This document shows, one piece after another, positions 36,172 through 44,559 of a DNA stretch of 64,000 nt. Origin of the DNA: Caballeronia sp. Lep1P3 (lineage in GTDB: Bacteria; Pseudomonadota; Gammaproteobacteria; Burkholderiales; Burkholderiaceae). The position numbers and the translations under genes were made by a program. Below the pieces are notes generated by a model. That model saw only the letters and a program-made list of their open reading frames with translations, was not told where the DNA came from and searched no databases. The stretch is from positions 186,001-250,000 of the forward strand of contig NZ_CP084267.1 in NCBI RefSeq assembly GCF_022879595.1, given 5' to 3'. Positions within the stretch are counted from its first letter, which is position 1, and each line of letters opens with the position of its first letter.

Positions 36172-39100
36172 ATGCCCTTGCGTTTCGGTGTCGACGAATC
36201 ACGCTTTCGACGCATCCTCTTTCGCAATATCGCGCTGCCGCTCGGAACGGGCATCGTCACGGCGGTGTCGTTCGTCGCGCTCGTGCTCTATCTCCTTTCC
36301 GGGATCAACTGGGTCGAGCATTCGGAACGCGTGATCGGCAACACGCAGGAAATCGGGCGGCTCGTCGGCGAAAAGGAAAGCGCGTTGCGCGGCTTTTTGC
36401 TGACGGGCGACGAATCCTTTCTCGCGCCTTACCGCACGGCAAGCCCGAAGCTCCTCGCCGATATCGACACGCTCGCGCAGCTCGTCTCCGACAACGCGCC
36501 GCAAGTGGACCGGCTGATCCGCATTCGCGCGTTGCAGCAACAGTGGGACAAGGCCGCCGATGCGCAGATCGGCGCACGCCGCCAGAACGGCGACGCAGCC
36601 GCGCTCGTGCGTTCCGGCGTCGGGGCAGCCGAGCGCGCCGAAACGGTGCGTGAACTGGACGCGTTCCTCGACATCGAGGAGACGCTGCGGCTCGCGCGCG
36701 TGAACTCGGCCAGACAGTTGACGACCATCACCGTCGCCGTTTTTCTGCTGCTGAGTCTCACGCTCTCGGTGTTCCTCGCCGTCTTCGGGCGACGCGAACT
36801 GATGCAGCTTTCAGGCGCGTTCGCGCTCGCAATCGGCGAACACGAAAAGCAGACGCGCGCGTTGCAGGAACAGGCGTGGCTGCGCGAAGGACAGACGCAG
36901 CTCGCGGAAACGGTGATTGGCCGGCAATCGCTCGACAAGCTGTGCCAGACGATCCTCGATTTCCTCGCCGGCTACCTGAAAGCGTCGCTCGGTGCGTTCT
37001 ACGTCTGCGAACGCGATGGCGGGCTGAAGCGCACCGCGAGCTTCGGCTTCGATCCGGCCAGCGCAGCCGCGCCCGCGACGCTCACAGGCGTGAAGAGCCT
37101 CGTCGGGCAGGCGGTGCATACGCGCAAGCTGACGAGCATCGACGACGTGCCGCCCGACTACTGGAAAGTGACGTCGGGGCTCGGGGCGAGCGCGCCGAAG
37201 AGCATCGTCATCGTGCCGATCGAGAACGAAGGCGAGCCGAACGGCGCGATCGAACTCGGCGCGATGCACACGCTCACTGAACGCGATCGCCAGTTCCTGC
37301 AGGCGATCGCGGGCAATGTCGGCGATTTCGTCGAGGCCGCGCAGTATCGCGAGCGGCTGCAGCGCGTGCTCGAAGAAACGCAGCAGTTGAACGAGGAATT
37401 GCAGACGCAGCAGGAGGAACTCCGCACCGCGAACGAGGAACTGGAACAGCAGACGTCCGCGCTTTCGCAGGCACGGGTCTATCTCGCCAATCAGAAGGCG
37501 GAACTTGAGCAGAACAACGATCAGCTCGCGGATCAGGCGCGCGTGCTCGACGAGCGCAACGCCGCGCTCAACGCCGCGCAAGGCGAACTGGAAGCGCGCG
37601 CCGAAGCGCTGCAACGCGCGAGCCGGTACAAGTCCGAGTTCCTCGCCAACATGTCGCACGAATTGCGCACGCCGCTCAACAGCGCGCTGATTCTCGCGCG
37701 GCTTTTGTCGGAGAACCGCGGCGGCAATCTGACGGCGGATCAGATCAAGTACGCGGACACCATTTATTCGGCCGGCAACGATCTGCTCAACCTCATCAAC
37801 GATATTCTCGATCTCTCGAAAGTCGAAGCGGGCAAGCTCGATCTGCATATCGAGGAAGCGCCGCCGCAGCGGATCATGGATTCGCTCGCGCGCACGTTCG
37901 AGCCGGTCGCGCGGGAAAAGAAGCTCGCGCTCGAATTGCGCGATCGCACCGCAGGCGCCGCGACGCTCTCGACCGACTTCCAGCGGCTCGAACAGATACT
38001 CAAGAACCTGCTCTCGAACGCGCTCAAATTCACCGATGCGGGCGCGGTCTCGCTCACGCTCGAACGGGCGGGCGCGGACGCGGTGCGCTTCGTCGTGAAG
38101 GACACGGGCATCGGCATCGCGGAGGATCAGCTCGAAAGCATCTTCGCCGCCTTCCAGCAAGCCGACGGCACCGCGACGCGGCACTATGGCGGCACCGGCC
38201 TCGGCCTGTCGATTTCGCGCAGCCTCGCGCATCTGCTTGGCGGCGAGATCGACGTCGAAAGCGTGCCGGGGCAGGGGAGCACCTTCACGCTGACGATGCC
38301 CGTCGCGTTCAGCGAACCCGCGCCCGCCGTCGAGGAAGCGCCGCCCGAAGCGGCACCGGAAGCCGCGCCCGAAGCGGAACCCGAACCCGAAGCAGAAGCT
38401 GCGCCGGCCATTCCCGTCATCGACGACGATCGCTTCGACGCCGCGTCCGATCGCCGGCTCGTGCTCGTGGTCGAGGACGAGCCGGACTTCGCGCGCATCC
38501 TCTTCGATCTCGCGCACGAACTGAACTATCGCTGCATCGTGAGCGGCACCGCGCGCGAAGCGCTGCAACTCGCGCTCGAGCGCTCGCCGAGCGCGATCCT
38601 GCTCGATATCGGCCTGCCGGATCGCTCGGGACTCGTCGTGCTTCAGGAACTCAAGGCGAGTCCGAAGACGCGGCACATTCCGGTGCATGTCGTGTCCGCG
38701 TCCGACAGGACGGAGGCCGCGCTGCATTTGGGCGCAATCGGCTATGCGGTCAAGCCGACGACACGCGAGCAACTCACGGCCATCTTCCAGCGCCTCGAAG
38801 AAAAGAGCAGCCAGAAGATCAAGCGCGTGCTGCTCGTCGAGGACGATGCGCGGCAGCGGCAAAGCATCGTCGAGCTCATCAGCGACAAGGACGTGGAAAT
38901 CACGCCCGTCGCGCTTGGCCGCGACGCGCTCGCGCGGCTGAAGAGCACGGTGTTCGACTGCATGATCATCGACCTGAAACTGCCCGACATGCCGGGCCGC
39001 GATCTGCTGCGCCAGATGGCGTCCACGGAGGCGTTCTCGTTTCCGCCGGTGATCGTCTATACGGGCCGCACGCTCACGCACGACGAGGAAGCGGAACTCA

Positions 39101-39630
39101 TGCGCTACTCGCAGTCGATCATCATCAAGGGCGCGCGTTCGCCCGAGCGTCTGCTCGATGAAGTCACGCTCTTTCTGCACCAGGTGGAGTCCGATCTGTC
39201 CGCCGACCGGCAGGCGATGCTGCATGTCTCACGCGCGCGCGACCGCGTGCTGGACGGCCGGCGCGTGCTGCTCGTGGACGACGACATCCGCAATATCTTC
39301 TCGCTGTCGAGCGCGCTGGAGCATCAGGGGCTGAAGGTCGACATCGGGCGCAACGGCTTCGAGGCGATCGAAACGCTCGATCGCCACGCCGATATCGACA
39401 TCGTGCTGATGGACGTGATGATGCCCGGCATGGACGGACTCGAAGCGACGCGGCGCATCCGCGAGGACGCGCGCTTTCGCAAGCTGCCGGTCATCGCGAT
39501 CACCGCGAAGGCGATGAAGGACGATCAGGAGCAATGCCTCGCCGCCGGCGCGAGCGACTATCTCGCGAAGCCGATCGACATCGACCGGCTGTATTCGCTC
39601 CTGCGCGTGTGGATGCCGCGACGCGTCTAG
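36172..39630 (+). CDS. Hybrid sensor histidine kinase with CHASE3, GAF and three receivers
   Basis: 1152 residues. TM1 about 20-42, CHASE3-type periplasmic domain about 45-180, TM2 about 185-207, GAF about 245-395, a long Gln/Glu coiled coil to about 480, HisKA with phospho-acceptor His in S-H-E-L-R-T-P near 497, HATPase (N-L-L-S-N-A-L-K-F near 612), an acidic Pro/Glu linker, then three REC domains with acceptor Asp near 809, 931 and 1078. The start has GGAG upstream. No cognate output gene is adjacent. The stop codon overlaps that of the convergent lpd gene in CTAG. Confidence 0.92.
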   Translation: MPLRFGVDESRFRRILFRNIALPLGTGIVTAVSFVALVLYLLSGINWVEHSERVIGNTQEIGRLVGEKESALRGFLLTGDESFLAPYRTASPKLLADIDTLAQLVSDNAPQVDRLIRIRALQQQWDKAADAQIGARRQNGDAAALVRSGVGAAERAETVRELDAFLDIEETLRLARVNSARQLTTITVAVFLLLSLTLSVFLAVFGRRELMQLSGAFALAIGEHEKQTRALQEQAWLREGQTQLAETVIGRQSLDKLCQTILDFLAGYLKASLGAFYVCERDGGLKRTASFGFDPASAAAPATLTGVKSLVGQAVHTRKLTSIDDVPPDYWKVTSGLGASAPKSIVIVPIENEGEPNGAIELGAMHTLTERDRQFLQAIAGNVGDFVEAAQYRERLQRVLEETQQLNEELQTQQEELRTANEELEQQTSALSQARVYLANQKAELEQNNDQLADQARVLDERNAALNAAQGELEARAEALQRASRYKSEFLANMSHELRTPLNSALILARLLSENRGGNLTADQIKYADTIYSAGNDLLNLINDILDLSKVEAGKLDLHIEEAPPQRIMDSLARTFEPVAREKKLALELRDRTAGAATLSTDFQRLEQILKNLLSNALKFTDAGAVSLTLERAGADAVRFVVKDTGIGIAEDQLESIFAAFQQADGTATRHYGGTGLGLSISRSLAHLLGGEIDVESVPGQGSTFTLTMPVAFSEPAPAVEEAPPEAAPEAAPEAEPEPEAEAAPAIPVIDDDRFDAASDRRLVLVVEDEPDFARILFDLAHELNYRCIVSGTAREALQLALERSPSAILLDIGLPDRSGLVVLQELKASPKTRHIPVHVVSASDRTEAALHLGAIGYAVKPTTREQLTAIFQRLEEKSSQKIKRVLLVEDDARQRQSIVELISDKDVEITPVALGRDALARLKSTVFDCMIIDLKLPDMPGRDLLRQMASTEAFSFPPVIVYTGRTLTHDEEAELMRYSQSIIIKGARSPERLLDEVTLFLHQVESDLSADRQAMLHVSRARDRVLDGRRVLLVDDDIRNIFSLSSALEHQGLKVDIGRNGFEAIETLDRHADIDIVLMDVMMPGMDGLEATRRIREDARFRKLPVIAITAKAMKDDQEQCLAAGASDYLAKPIDIDRLYSLLRVWMPRRV

Positions 39631-41414
39631 ATGTTGAGCGCGCGCTTGTTCACCGCGAGCGCCGCTTCGCGCATCACTTCCGAGAGCGACGGATGCGGAT
39701 GCGAAATGATGCCGATATCCTCCGACGCCGCCTTGAACTCCATCGCGACGACCGCTTCGGCGATCAGGTCCGACGCGTTCGCCGAGACGATGTGCACGCC
39801 GAGAATTTCGTCGGTTTTCGCATCGGCGATGACCTTGATGAAGCCGTCCGTCTCGCCGATGCCGAGCGCGCGGCCGTTTGCCATCATCGGGAACTGGCCC
39901 GTCTTGTACGCGCGCCCTTCGGCCTTGAGCGCCTGCTCCGTCTGTCCGACCCACGCGATTTCCGGGTGCGTGTAGATGACCCACGGAATGCAGTTGTAGT
40001 CGATGTGCGGCTTCTGCCCGTCGATGATTTCGGCCACGAGCACGCCTTCATCCTCGGCCTTGTGCGCGAGCATCGGTCCGCGCACCACGTCGCCGATCGC
40101 ATAGACGTTCGGCACTTGCGTCGCGCAGTGGCCATCGACGGGAATGAAGCCGCGCTGATCCGTGGCCAAACCGATGGAATCCAGCCCGAGATTGTCGGTG
40201 TTCGGCACGCGGCCGATGGACACGATCAGGCGGTCCGCGTCGAGCGTCTGCGACGCGCCGTCCTTGTCCGTGTAGGCGATGGAAACGCCCGCGTCGGACG
40301 ACTTCACGTTCTCGATCTTCACGCCGAGGTGAATGGAGAGCCCTTGCTTCTTGAAGAGCTTGGCGGCTTCTTTCTGAAGCGCGATGTCAGTGGTGCCGAG
40401 AAATTCGGGCAGCGCTTCGAGAATCGTCACGTCGGCGCCGAGCCTGCGCCACACCGAGCCGAGTTCGAGGCCGATCACGCCCGCGCCGATCACCGCGAGC
40501 TTCTTCGGCGCGGTATCGAAAGCGAGCGCGCCTTCGTTGTCGGACACGATGCGGTTGTCCACGGGCACGTTCGGCAGATGCCGCGCCTTCGAACCCGTCG
40601 CGATGATGACGTGCTTCGTCGTGTGCGTGCCGCTCTCGCCGCCGCCGCTCACCTCGATGCGGAAGTTGCCGCCGTCCTTGCCCGCGAGCTTGCCGTGGCC
40701 CTTCAGCCACGTAATCTTGTTCTTGCGAAAGAGGAACTCGACGCCGCCCGTGATCTTCTCGACGATGGCTTCCTTGCGCGCAACCATCTTGGCGACATCG
40801 ACGTTCAGGTTGTCCATCGAAATACCGTGATCGCCGAAATGCAGTTTGGCATTCTCGAATGCCTCGGATGACGCGAGCAGCGCCTTCGACGGAATGCAGC
40901 CGACGTTCAGGCACGTTCCGCCGAGCTTCGGCTTGCCGGCGGGGTTGATCCATTCCTCGACGCACGCGACCGACATGCCGAGTTGCGCGGCGCGAATGGC
41001 GGCGATGTATCCGCCCGGCCCCGCGCCGATGACGATGACATCGAAGTCGGCTTTTTCGCCAGAAGCCTGTGGTGCGGACGTTTGCGCGACGGCGGCGGGT
41101 TTTTCAGCGGCGGGTTTTTCAGCGGCGGGCGCGGGCGCAGGGGCAGGAGCAGAAGAACCCGCCGATGCCTTCGCTTCGGTGTCGATGGCGGCGAGCAGTT
41201 CGTCGGCGTGGACGATGTCGCCTTGCTGCTTGAGCACTTCTGCGAGCACGCCCGACGCGGGCGCGGGCACTTCGAGCACGACCTTGTCGGTCTCCAGTTC
41301 GACGAGGATTTCGTCCTGCGTCACGGCATCGCCGGCTTTCTTCTTCCACGGCAGCATCGTCGCTTCGGTGACGGATTCGGAAAGCTGCGGAACCTTGACT
41401 TCGACCCTGGCCAT
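39627..41414 (-). CDS. lpdA: Dihydrolipoyl dehydrogenase with N-terminal lipoyl domain
   Basis: 595 residues. Residues 1-78 are a lipoyl domain (E-T-D-K near K44, resembling the 2-oxoglutarate dehydrogenase E2 type), then an Ala/Pro linker to about 120, then a full E3: G-A-G-P-G-G-Y, redox pair G-G-T-C-L-N-V-G-C-I-P-S-K, G-A-G-V-I-G-L-E, and catalytic H-P-H-P near the C-terminus. It reoxidises dihydrolipoyl groups with NAD+. It is not beside the aco operon, which itself lacks an E3 gene, so it could supply that complex or others. Confidence 0.93.
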   Translation of the reverse strand: MARVEVKVPQLSESVTEATMLPWKKKAGDAVTQDEILVELETDKVVLEVPAPASGVLAEVLKQQGDIVHADELLAAIDTEAKASAGSSAPAPAPAPAAEKPAAEKPAAVAQTSAPQASGEKADFDVIVIGAGPGGYIAAIRAAQLGMSVACVEEWINPAGKPKLGGTCLNVGCIPSKALLASSEAFENAKLHFGDHGISMDNLNVDVAKMVARKEAIVEKITGGVEFLFRKNKITWLKGHGKLAGKDGGNFRIEVSGGGESGTHTTKHVIIATGSKARHLPNVPVDNRIVSDNEGALAFDTAPKKLAVIGAGVIGLELGSVWRRLGADVTILEALPEFLGTTDIALQKEAAKLFKKQGLSIHLGVKIENVKSSDAGVSIAYTDKDGASQTLDADRLIVSIGRVPNTDNLGLDSIGLATDQRGFIPVDGHCATQVPNVYAIGDVVRGPMLAHKAEDEGVLVAEIIDGQKPHIDYNCIPWVIYTHPEIAWVGQTEQALKAEGRAYKTGQFPMMANGRALGIGETDGFIKVIADAKTDEILGVHIVSANASDLIAEAVVAMEFKAASEDIGIISHPHPSLSEVMREAALAVNKRALNI

Positions 41415-41535
41415 TCAGTTTCTCCTGTGAGCGCTGCTGTGCGTTGGAAGTGGCGGCGGACCGTTCACCGGACGAGGGCCGCGCCGAAGCCACAGGATAC
41501 GCCGTGTGTCCCGCAGGCGTGCGCGCTGTCGCCAC

Positions 41536-41559
41536 CGTTATATTCGGTGGTATATTGCG
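41536..41559. promoter_or_regulatory. ModE-box-like site upstream of the DUF2325 gene
   Basis: CGTTATAT-N8-ATATTGCG. Length and half-sites fit the 24-bp core of the ModE consensus (CGCTATATA-N6-TATATAACG), and the left half equals that of the E. coli modA operator as I recall it. It ends 27 bp before the DUF2325 start codon. Confidence 0.65.
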
Positions 41560-41585
41560 CGTCAGGAACCGGACACGAGGTCATC

Positions 41586-42917
41586 ATGCAAAGCCCTCCG
41601 TTTCAGCTTGCCCGCGACGTGCGTATCGAAACGCAGACGACGCGCGGGCATCGCGGCGACGCGTGCTGTCAGCCGTCCGCCGCCGAGTTGCGCAGCGCGC
41701 GCAGGCGCGTGCGGCTCGCGGAACTGGATGCGAAGTTGCACTGTTCGATCATCGGTACGTGTCTCGGCACGGCGGAGTTGCGCAAGCTCGTGCCGAAGTT
41801 CGCGAACGTGGACCGCCATCACGCGAGCGATCTCGAGATTCATCACGCGGCGGTCGAACTGGCGATCGAAGGCGGCGCGGGCGCGAAGGCGCTCAACAAG
41901 GCGCTCGACGAACGTTATGCCATCGCGATCCGGCGATTCGATGCCGCCCGCGACGCGCAAGCCGTCATCGATCTGTGGCTCGACGCGCTCAAGTCCGGCG
42001 ACATCGCCCCCGCATACTGGGCGTTGATGACGCATCCGCACGCGAACATCGAAGTGCGTCAGTCGGCGTTCGGCGAATTGCACATGTTGTCGCATCTCGT
42101 GGGCGCGGCGAATCGCGCGGACATTCGGCGGCTCGTTGCGCTCGAAGAAGAGAACGCCGCGCTCAAGGACAAGATCGAGCGCCAGCAGGCGCGCTTGCAG
42201 GAACTGGGAACGGAGCGCGAGGCCGCGCTGCGTCGATGCAGGGATCAGGCGCTGCAACTGTCCGCGCTCGAAGAACGCCAGCAGCAGCCGGAAGCGGCGC
42301 TATCGGACGCCGAACGGCGCCGCCTCGCGCAGAAGATCGAAGAGGGCGAGCGGCGCCTCGCGCTGCATACGAGCCGTCGCGAAGCCGCCGAGCAGCGCGC
42401 GCAGCGGTACGAAGGGCAAGCCGACGCGCTGCGCGCCGAACTCGACCATGCACACGCGCTCATCGAGACCGTGCAGGCGGAATGCGCGGCGCTCGAAGGT
42501 GCGGCGCTTCACGTCCATGACGGCGATGCCGCCGCCGCCCGTCGCCGCGCGTTCGCGTGGCTCAACGGCAGACGCATCGTCTATGTGGGCGGCAGGCCCA
42601 ATTCGAATGCGGTGCTCAAGGCGCTCGTTGAATCGGCGGACGGAGATTTGATCGTGCACGACGGCGGCATCGAAGACCGCAAGGGCTTGCTCGCTGCCGC
42701 GCTGCCGAGCGCGGATATTGTCATGTTTCCGGTGGATTGCATCGATCACGATTCGATGAACATGCTCAAGCGCGTTTGCGAGCGCCACGGCGTGACGTAT
42801 TCGCCGCTGCGCACGGCGAGCGTGGCGAGCTTCGTCGCATTCGTCGAGTCAATGGCGCGGCTCGATGCTCCACGCAATTCCCCGCCGCCGTCCGCGTTCT
42901 GCCTGCGGCACGGCTAG
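41586..42917 (+). CDS. DUF2325 protein, coiled-coil, molybdenum-module member
   Basis: 443 residues. The N-terminal part (about 25-200) has Cys/His clusters (C-C-Q-P, L-H-C-S-I-I-G-T-C, H-H-A-S, H-H-A-A) that could bind metal. Residues 200-320 are a long charged coiled coil. The C-terminal 100 residues match DUF2325 (I-V-Y-V-G-G-R, D-L-I-V-H-D-G-G, V-M-F-P-V-D-C-I-D-H). It is convergent with modE, sharing CTAG at the stops, and has a ModE-box-like site at its promoter. Function unknown; a metal- or redox-linked role is inferred. Confidence 0.82.
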   Translation: MQSPPFQLARDVRIETQTTRGHRGDACCQPSAAELRSARRRVRLAELDAKLHCSIIGTCLGTAELRKLVPKFANVDRHHASDLEIHHAAVELAIEGGAGAKALNKALDERYAIAIRRFDAARDAQAVIDLWLDALKSGDIAPAYWALMTHPHANIEVRQSAFGELHMLSHLVGAANRADIRRLVALEEENAALKDKIERQQARLQELGTEREAALRRCRDQALQLSALEERQQQPEAALSDAERRRLAQKIEEGERRLALHTSRREAAEQRAQRYEGQADALRAELDHAHALIETVQAECAALEGAALHVHDGDAAAARRRAFAWLNGRRIVYVGGRPNSNAVLKALVESADGDLIVHDGGIEDRKGLLAAALPSADIVMFPVDCIDHDSMNMLKRVCERHGVTYSPLRTASVASFVAFVESMARLDAPRNSPPPSAFCLRHG

Positions 42918-43321
42918 GCTTTGAGAAGCCGCGTGAGCGATGCGATTTCGGCGGCGCAAGCTGCCTGCGCGCGCGCTTCGATCTCGCGATACAGCTTCAC
43001 GATGCGCTCGCCGACCGGCGTCAGCACGCAGCCGCCGCCGCTTTGCCCGCCTTGTTCCGAGACTGTCGCGGGTGACTCCAACGAGCGATTGAGTTCGTCG
43101 ATGAGCAGCCACGCGCGCCGATACGACATCGCAAGACTGCGCGCCGCCGCCGAGATCGAGCCGTGATCGCGCACCGCTTCGAGCAGCGCGACCTTGCCGG
43201 GACCGATAGCGACCGTTTCGCCTTTGCTGATGCGCATACGAAAGCGCACTTCGGCGGATTCGTGCGCCGGAGCGTTGCGTGCGGGTTCTCGGGATGCTTT
43301 GGGTTTGAGGGACGTCGCCAT
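42914..43321 (-). CDS. modE: ModE-type regulator, HTH domain only
   Basis: 135 residues matching the LysR-like N-terminal domain of ModE (L-L-E-A-V-R-D-H-G-S-I-S-A-A-A-R-S-L-A-M-S-Y-R-R-A-W, and L-T-P-V-G-E-R). Full-length ModE also has two C-terminal molybdate-binding (TOBE) domains; these are absent, so molybdate sensing would need another partner or does not occur. It is the last gene of the minus-strand operon after the NifQ-like gene (54 bp gap). Confidence 0.85.
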   Translation of the reverse strand: MATSLKPKASREPARNAPAHESAEVRFRMRISKGETVAIGPGKVALLEAVRDHGSISAAARSLAMSYRRAWLLIDELNRSLESPATVSEQGGQSGGGCVLTPVGERIVKLYREIEARAQAACAAEIASLTRLLKA

Positions 43322-43375
43322 GCGCGAGAGAATACACGACGCATCGCGCGGCGAGCGCGCCAGGGCGTCTGCGCG

Positions 43376-43933
43376 TCAGCGCGGCGCGTAGCAGTGCGCG
43401 AAGTCTTCGCAGCCGGGGCAGCCCGGCGCGCACTCGGGCGCGACGCCGTTTGCGCGCGCGAGTTCGTAGGCGAGAAACTTCTTCCAGCGCATCTGCGCGG
43501 TGTTGCGCGCAACGAGTTCGGGATAGTGGCGTTCGAGCATCGCGGTGACATCGTCGCGTGAATCGAGGCCCAGATCGCGCCACAGATGATCGGGCCGCAG
43601 ACACGCCGCCGCGATGATCGTCGCGAGGCACTGCGCGTCGTCGGGCCGCGCGTCCTTCGTCGGATCGTGACGCAGAAGCAGCGCGCGAAGGTCGCGCACG
43701 AACGCCCAATGCGGCGATTCGCGCAGGGCCACGCGCGTGCGCATCGTGCGAACACTATCGCGCGCACCGGGAAAATGACGCGCGATCAGCGCTTCTAGCG
43801 CGGGCGCATCGAGTCCGAGCAACGATACGTCGTCCATGTCGATGCGCGCGCCGACGAGCCGCGCGAAGAGCCTGGAATCCGCCGATACGGGATGCGCCGC
43901 CCGCGCGAGCAACGCGTGCGCCGTCGCGTTCAT
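43376..43933 (-). CDS. nifQ: NifQ-like molybdenum protein
   Basis: 185 residues. The C-terminal half fits NifQ: D-H-L-W-R-D-L-G-L, R-H-Y-P-E-L, M-R-W-K-K-F-L, and a terminal Cys cluster. NifQ carries a Mo-Fe-S cluster and donates molybdenum for FeMo-cofactor synthesis. Here the cluster is C-x3-C-x2-C-x5-C, one residue shorter in the first gap than the usual C-x4-C-x2-C-x5-C. No other nif gene is in the window. The start overlaps the previous gene's stop (ATGA). Confidence 0.83.
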   Translation of the reverse strand: MNATAHALLARAAHPVSADSRLFARLVGARIDMDDVSLLGLDAPALEALIARHFPGARDSVRTMRTRVALRESPHWAFVRDLRALLLRHDPTKDARPDDAQCLATIIAAACLRPDHLWRDLGLDSRDDVTAMLERHYPELVARNTAQMRWKKFLAYELARANGVAPECAPGCPGCEDFAHCYAPR

Positions 43934-44418
43934 TCGCGACGCGGGGCGCCGAGCACATGCGCATCGACGCGAACGAGCCGCTTCATATGGCGCGGCGCGT
44001 GTACCTTGTCGGCGCCGGAGACGAGCACCGGCAAGCCCTCGTCGATGCCGAGCGCGCGGTCCGCGCACGCATACGCGACGATCACGCGGTCGCCCACCGG
44101 CGTGTTGAAAAGCTCGTGCCACGAGAACGTCACGGCGTAGCCATCGTGCGCGTGGGCGAGGAACACGGTGCGCTTGAAATCCGTGCTGCCCGCGCGCCGC
44201 ACGCCTGCGGCATCGAGCAGCGCGCGCAACGGCACGCCGCGATAGCTCGCCACCGGACGAATGTAGCGCCCGGTCGTGAAGCAGACGAGATCGAACGGTT
44301 CGATGCTCGCGCTCTCGAATTCGCGCAGGGCAGCGAGATCGAGCGCGAGCGGCCGTTCGACCGCGCCGCCGATCTCGATGAGCGTTTCTGTCAGCGGTAG
44401 CGCGTGCGCGTGGTTCAT
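43930..44418 (-). CDS. Sulfite-oxidase-fold molybdopterin-binding protein, single domain
   Basis: 162 residues resembling the oxidoreductase molybdopterin-binding domain: F-D-L-V-C-F-T-T-G with a Cys near residue 46 (position of the Mo ligand), Y-R-G-V-P-L-R-A-L-L-D-A-A-G, D-G-Y near 95, and V-L-V-S-G-A-D-K-V near 135. It has no signal peptide, so it should be cytoplasmic, unlike YedY. First gene of the operon with nifQ and modE; a ModE-box-like site lies 42 bp upstream. Its substrate is unknown. Confidence 0.78.
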   Translation of the reverse strand: MNHAHALPLTETLIEIGGAVERPLALDLAALREFESASIEPFDLVCFTTGRYIRPVASYRGVPLRALLDAAGVRRAGSTDFKRTVFLAHAHDGYAVTFSWHELFNTPVGDRVIVAYACADRALGIDEGLPVLVSGADKVHAPRHMKRLVRVDAHVLGAPRRE

Positions 44419-44459
44419 GGTGGTGACGTGAGAGCCGCTGCGGACGCGGCCTTGAGAGG

Positions 44460-44483
44460 CGTTATGTCTGCGACTATATTACG
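44460..44483. promoter_or_regulatory. ModE-box-like site between the Mo operon and a lipoprotein gene
   Basis: CGTTATGT-N8-ATATTACG, same 8-8-8 geometry and nearly the same half-sites as the site at 41536-41559. It is positioned to control the molybdopterin protein-nifQ-modE operon, and possibly the divergent lipoprotein gene. Confidence 0.65.
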
Positions 44484-44559
44484 ACGGCCGGCGCCATGCC
44501 ATGTGTTTTGCGGCATAGTGGTCATCGGCGAAACTGGCACGGAGAACGGGAGAAGGCGT

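Noticed and set aside
39627..41414. 2-oxoglutarate dehydrogenase E2 call based on the N-terminal lipoyl domain
   Set aside because: The catalytic part is a complete E3 flavoprotein with the C-x4-C redox pair and no CAT domain.
41586..44418. Remnant of a nitrogen fixation cluster
   Set aside because: Only a NifQ-like gene is present; genes are intact, overlapping and under apparent ModE control, so it looks like a working module rather than a relic.
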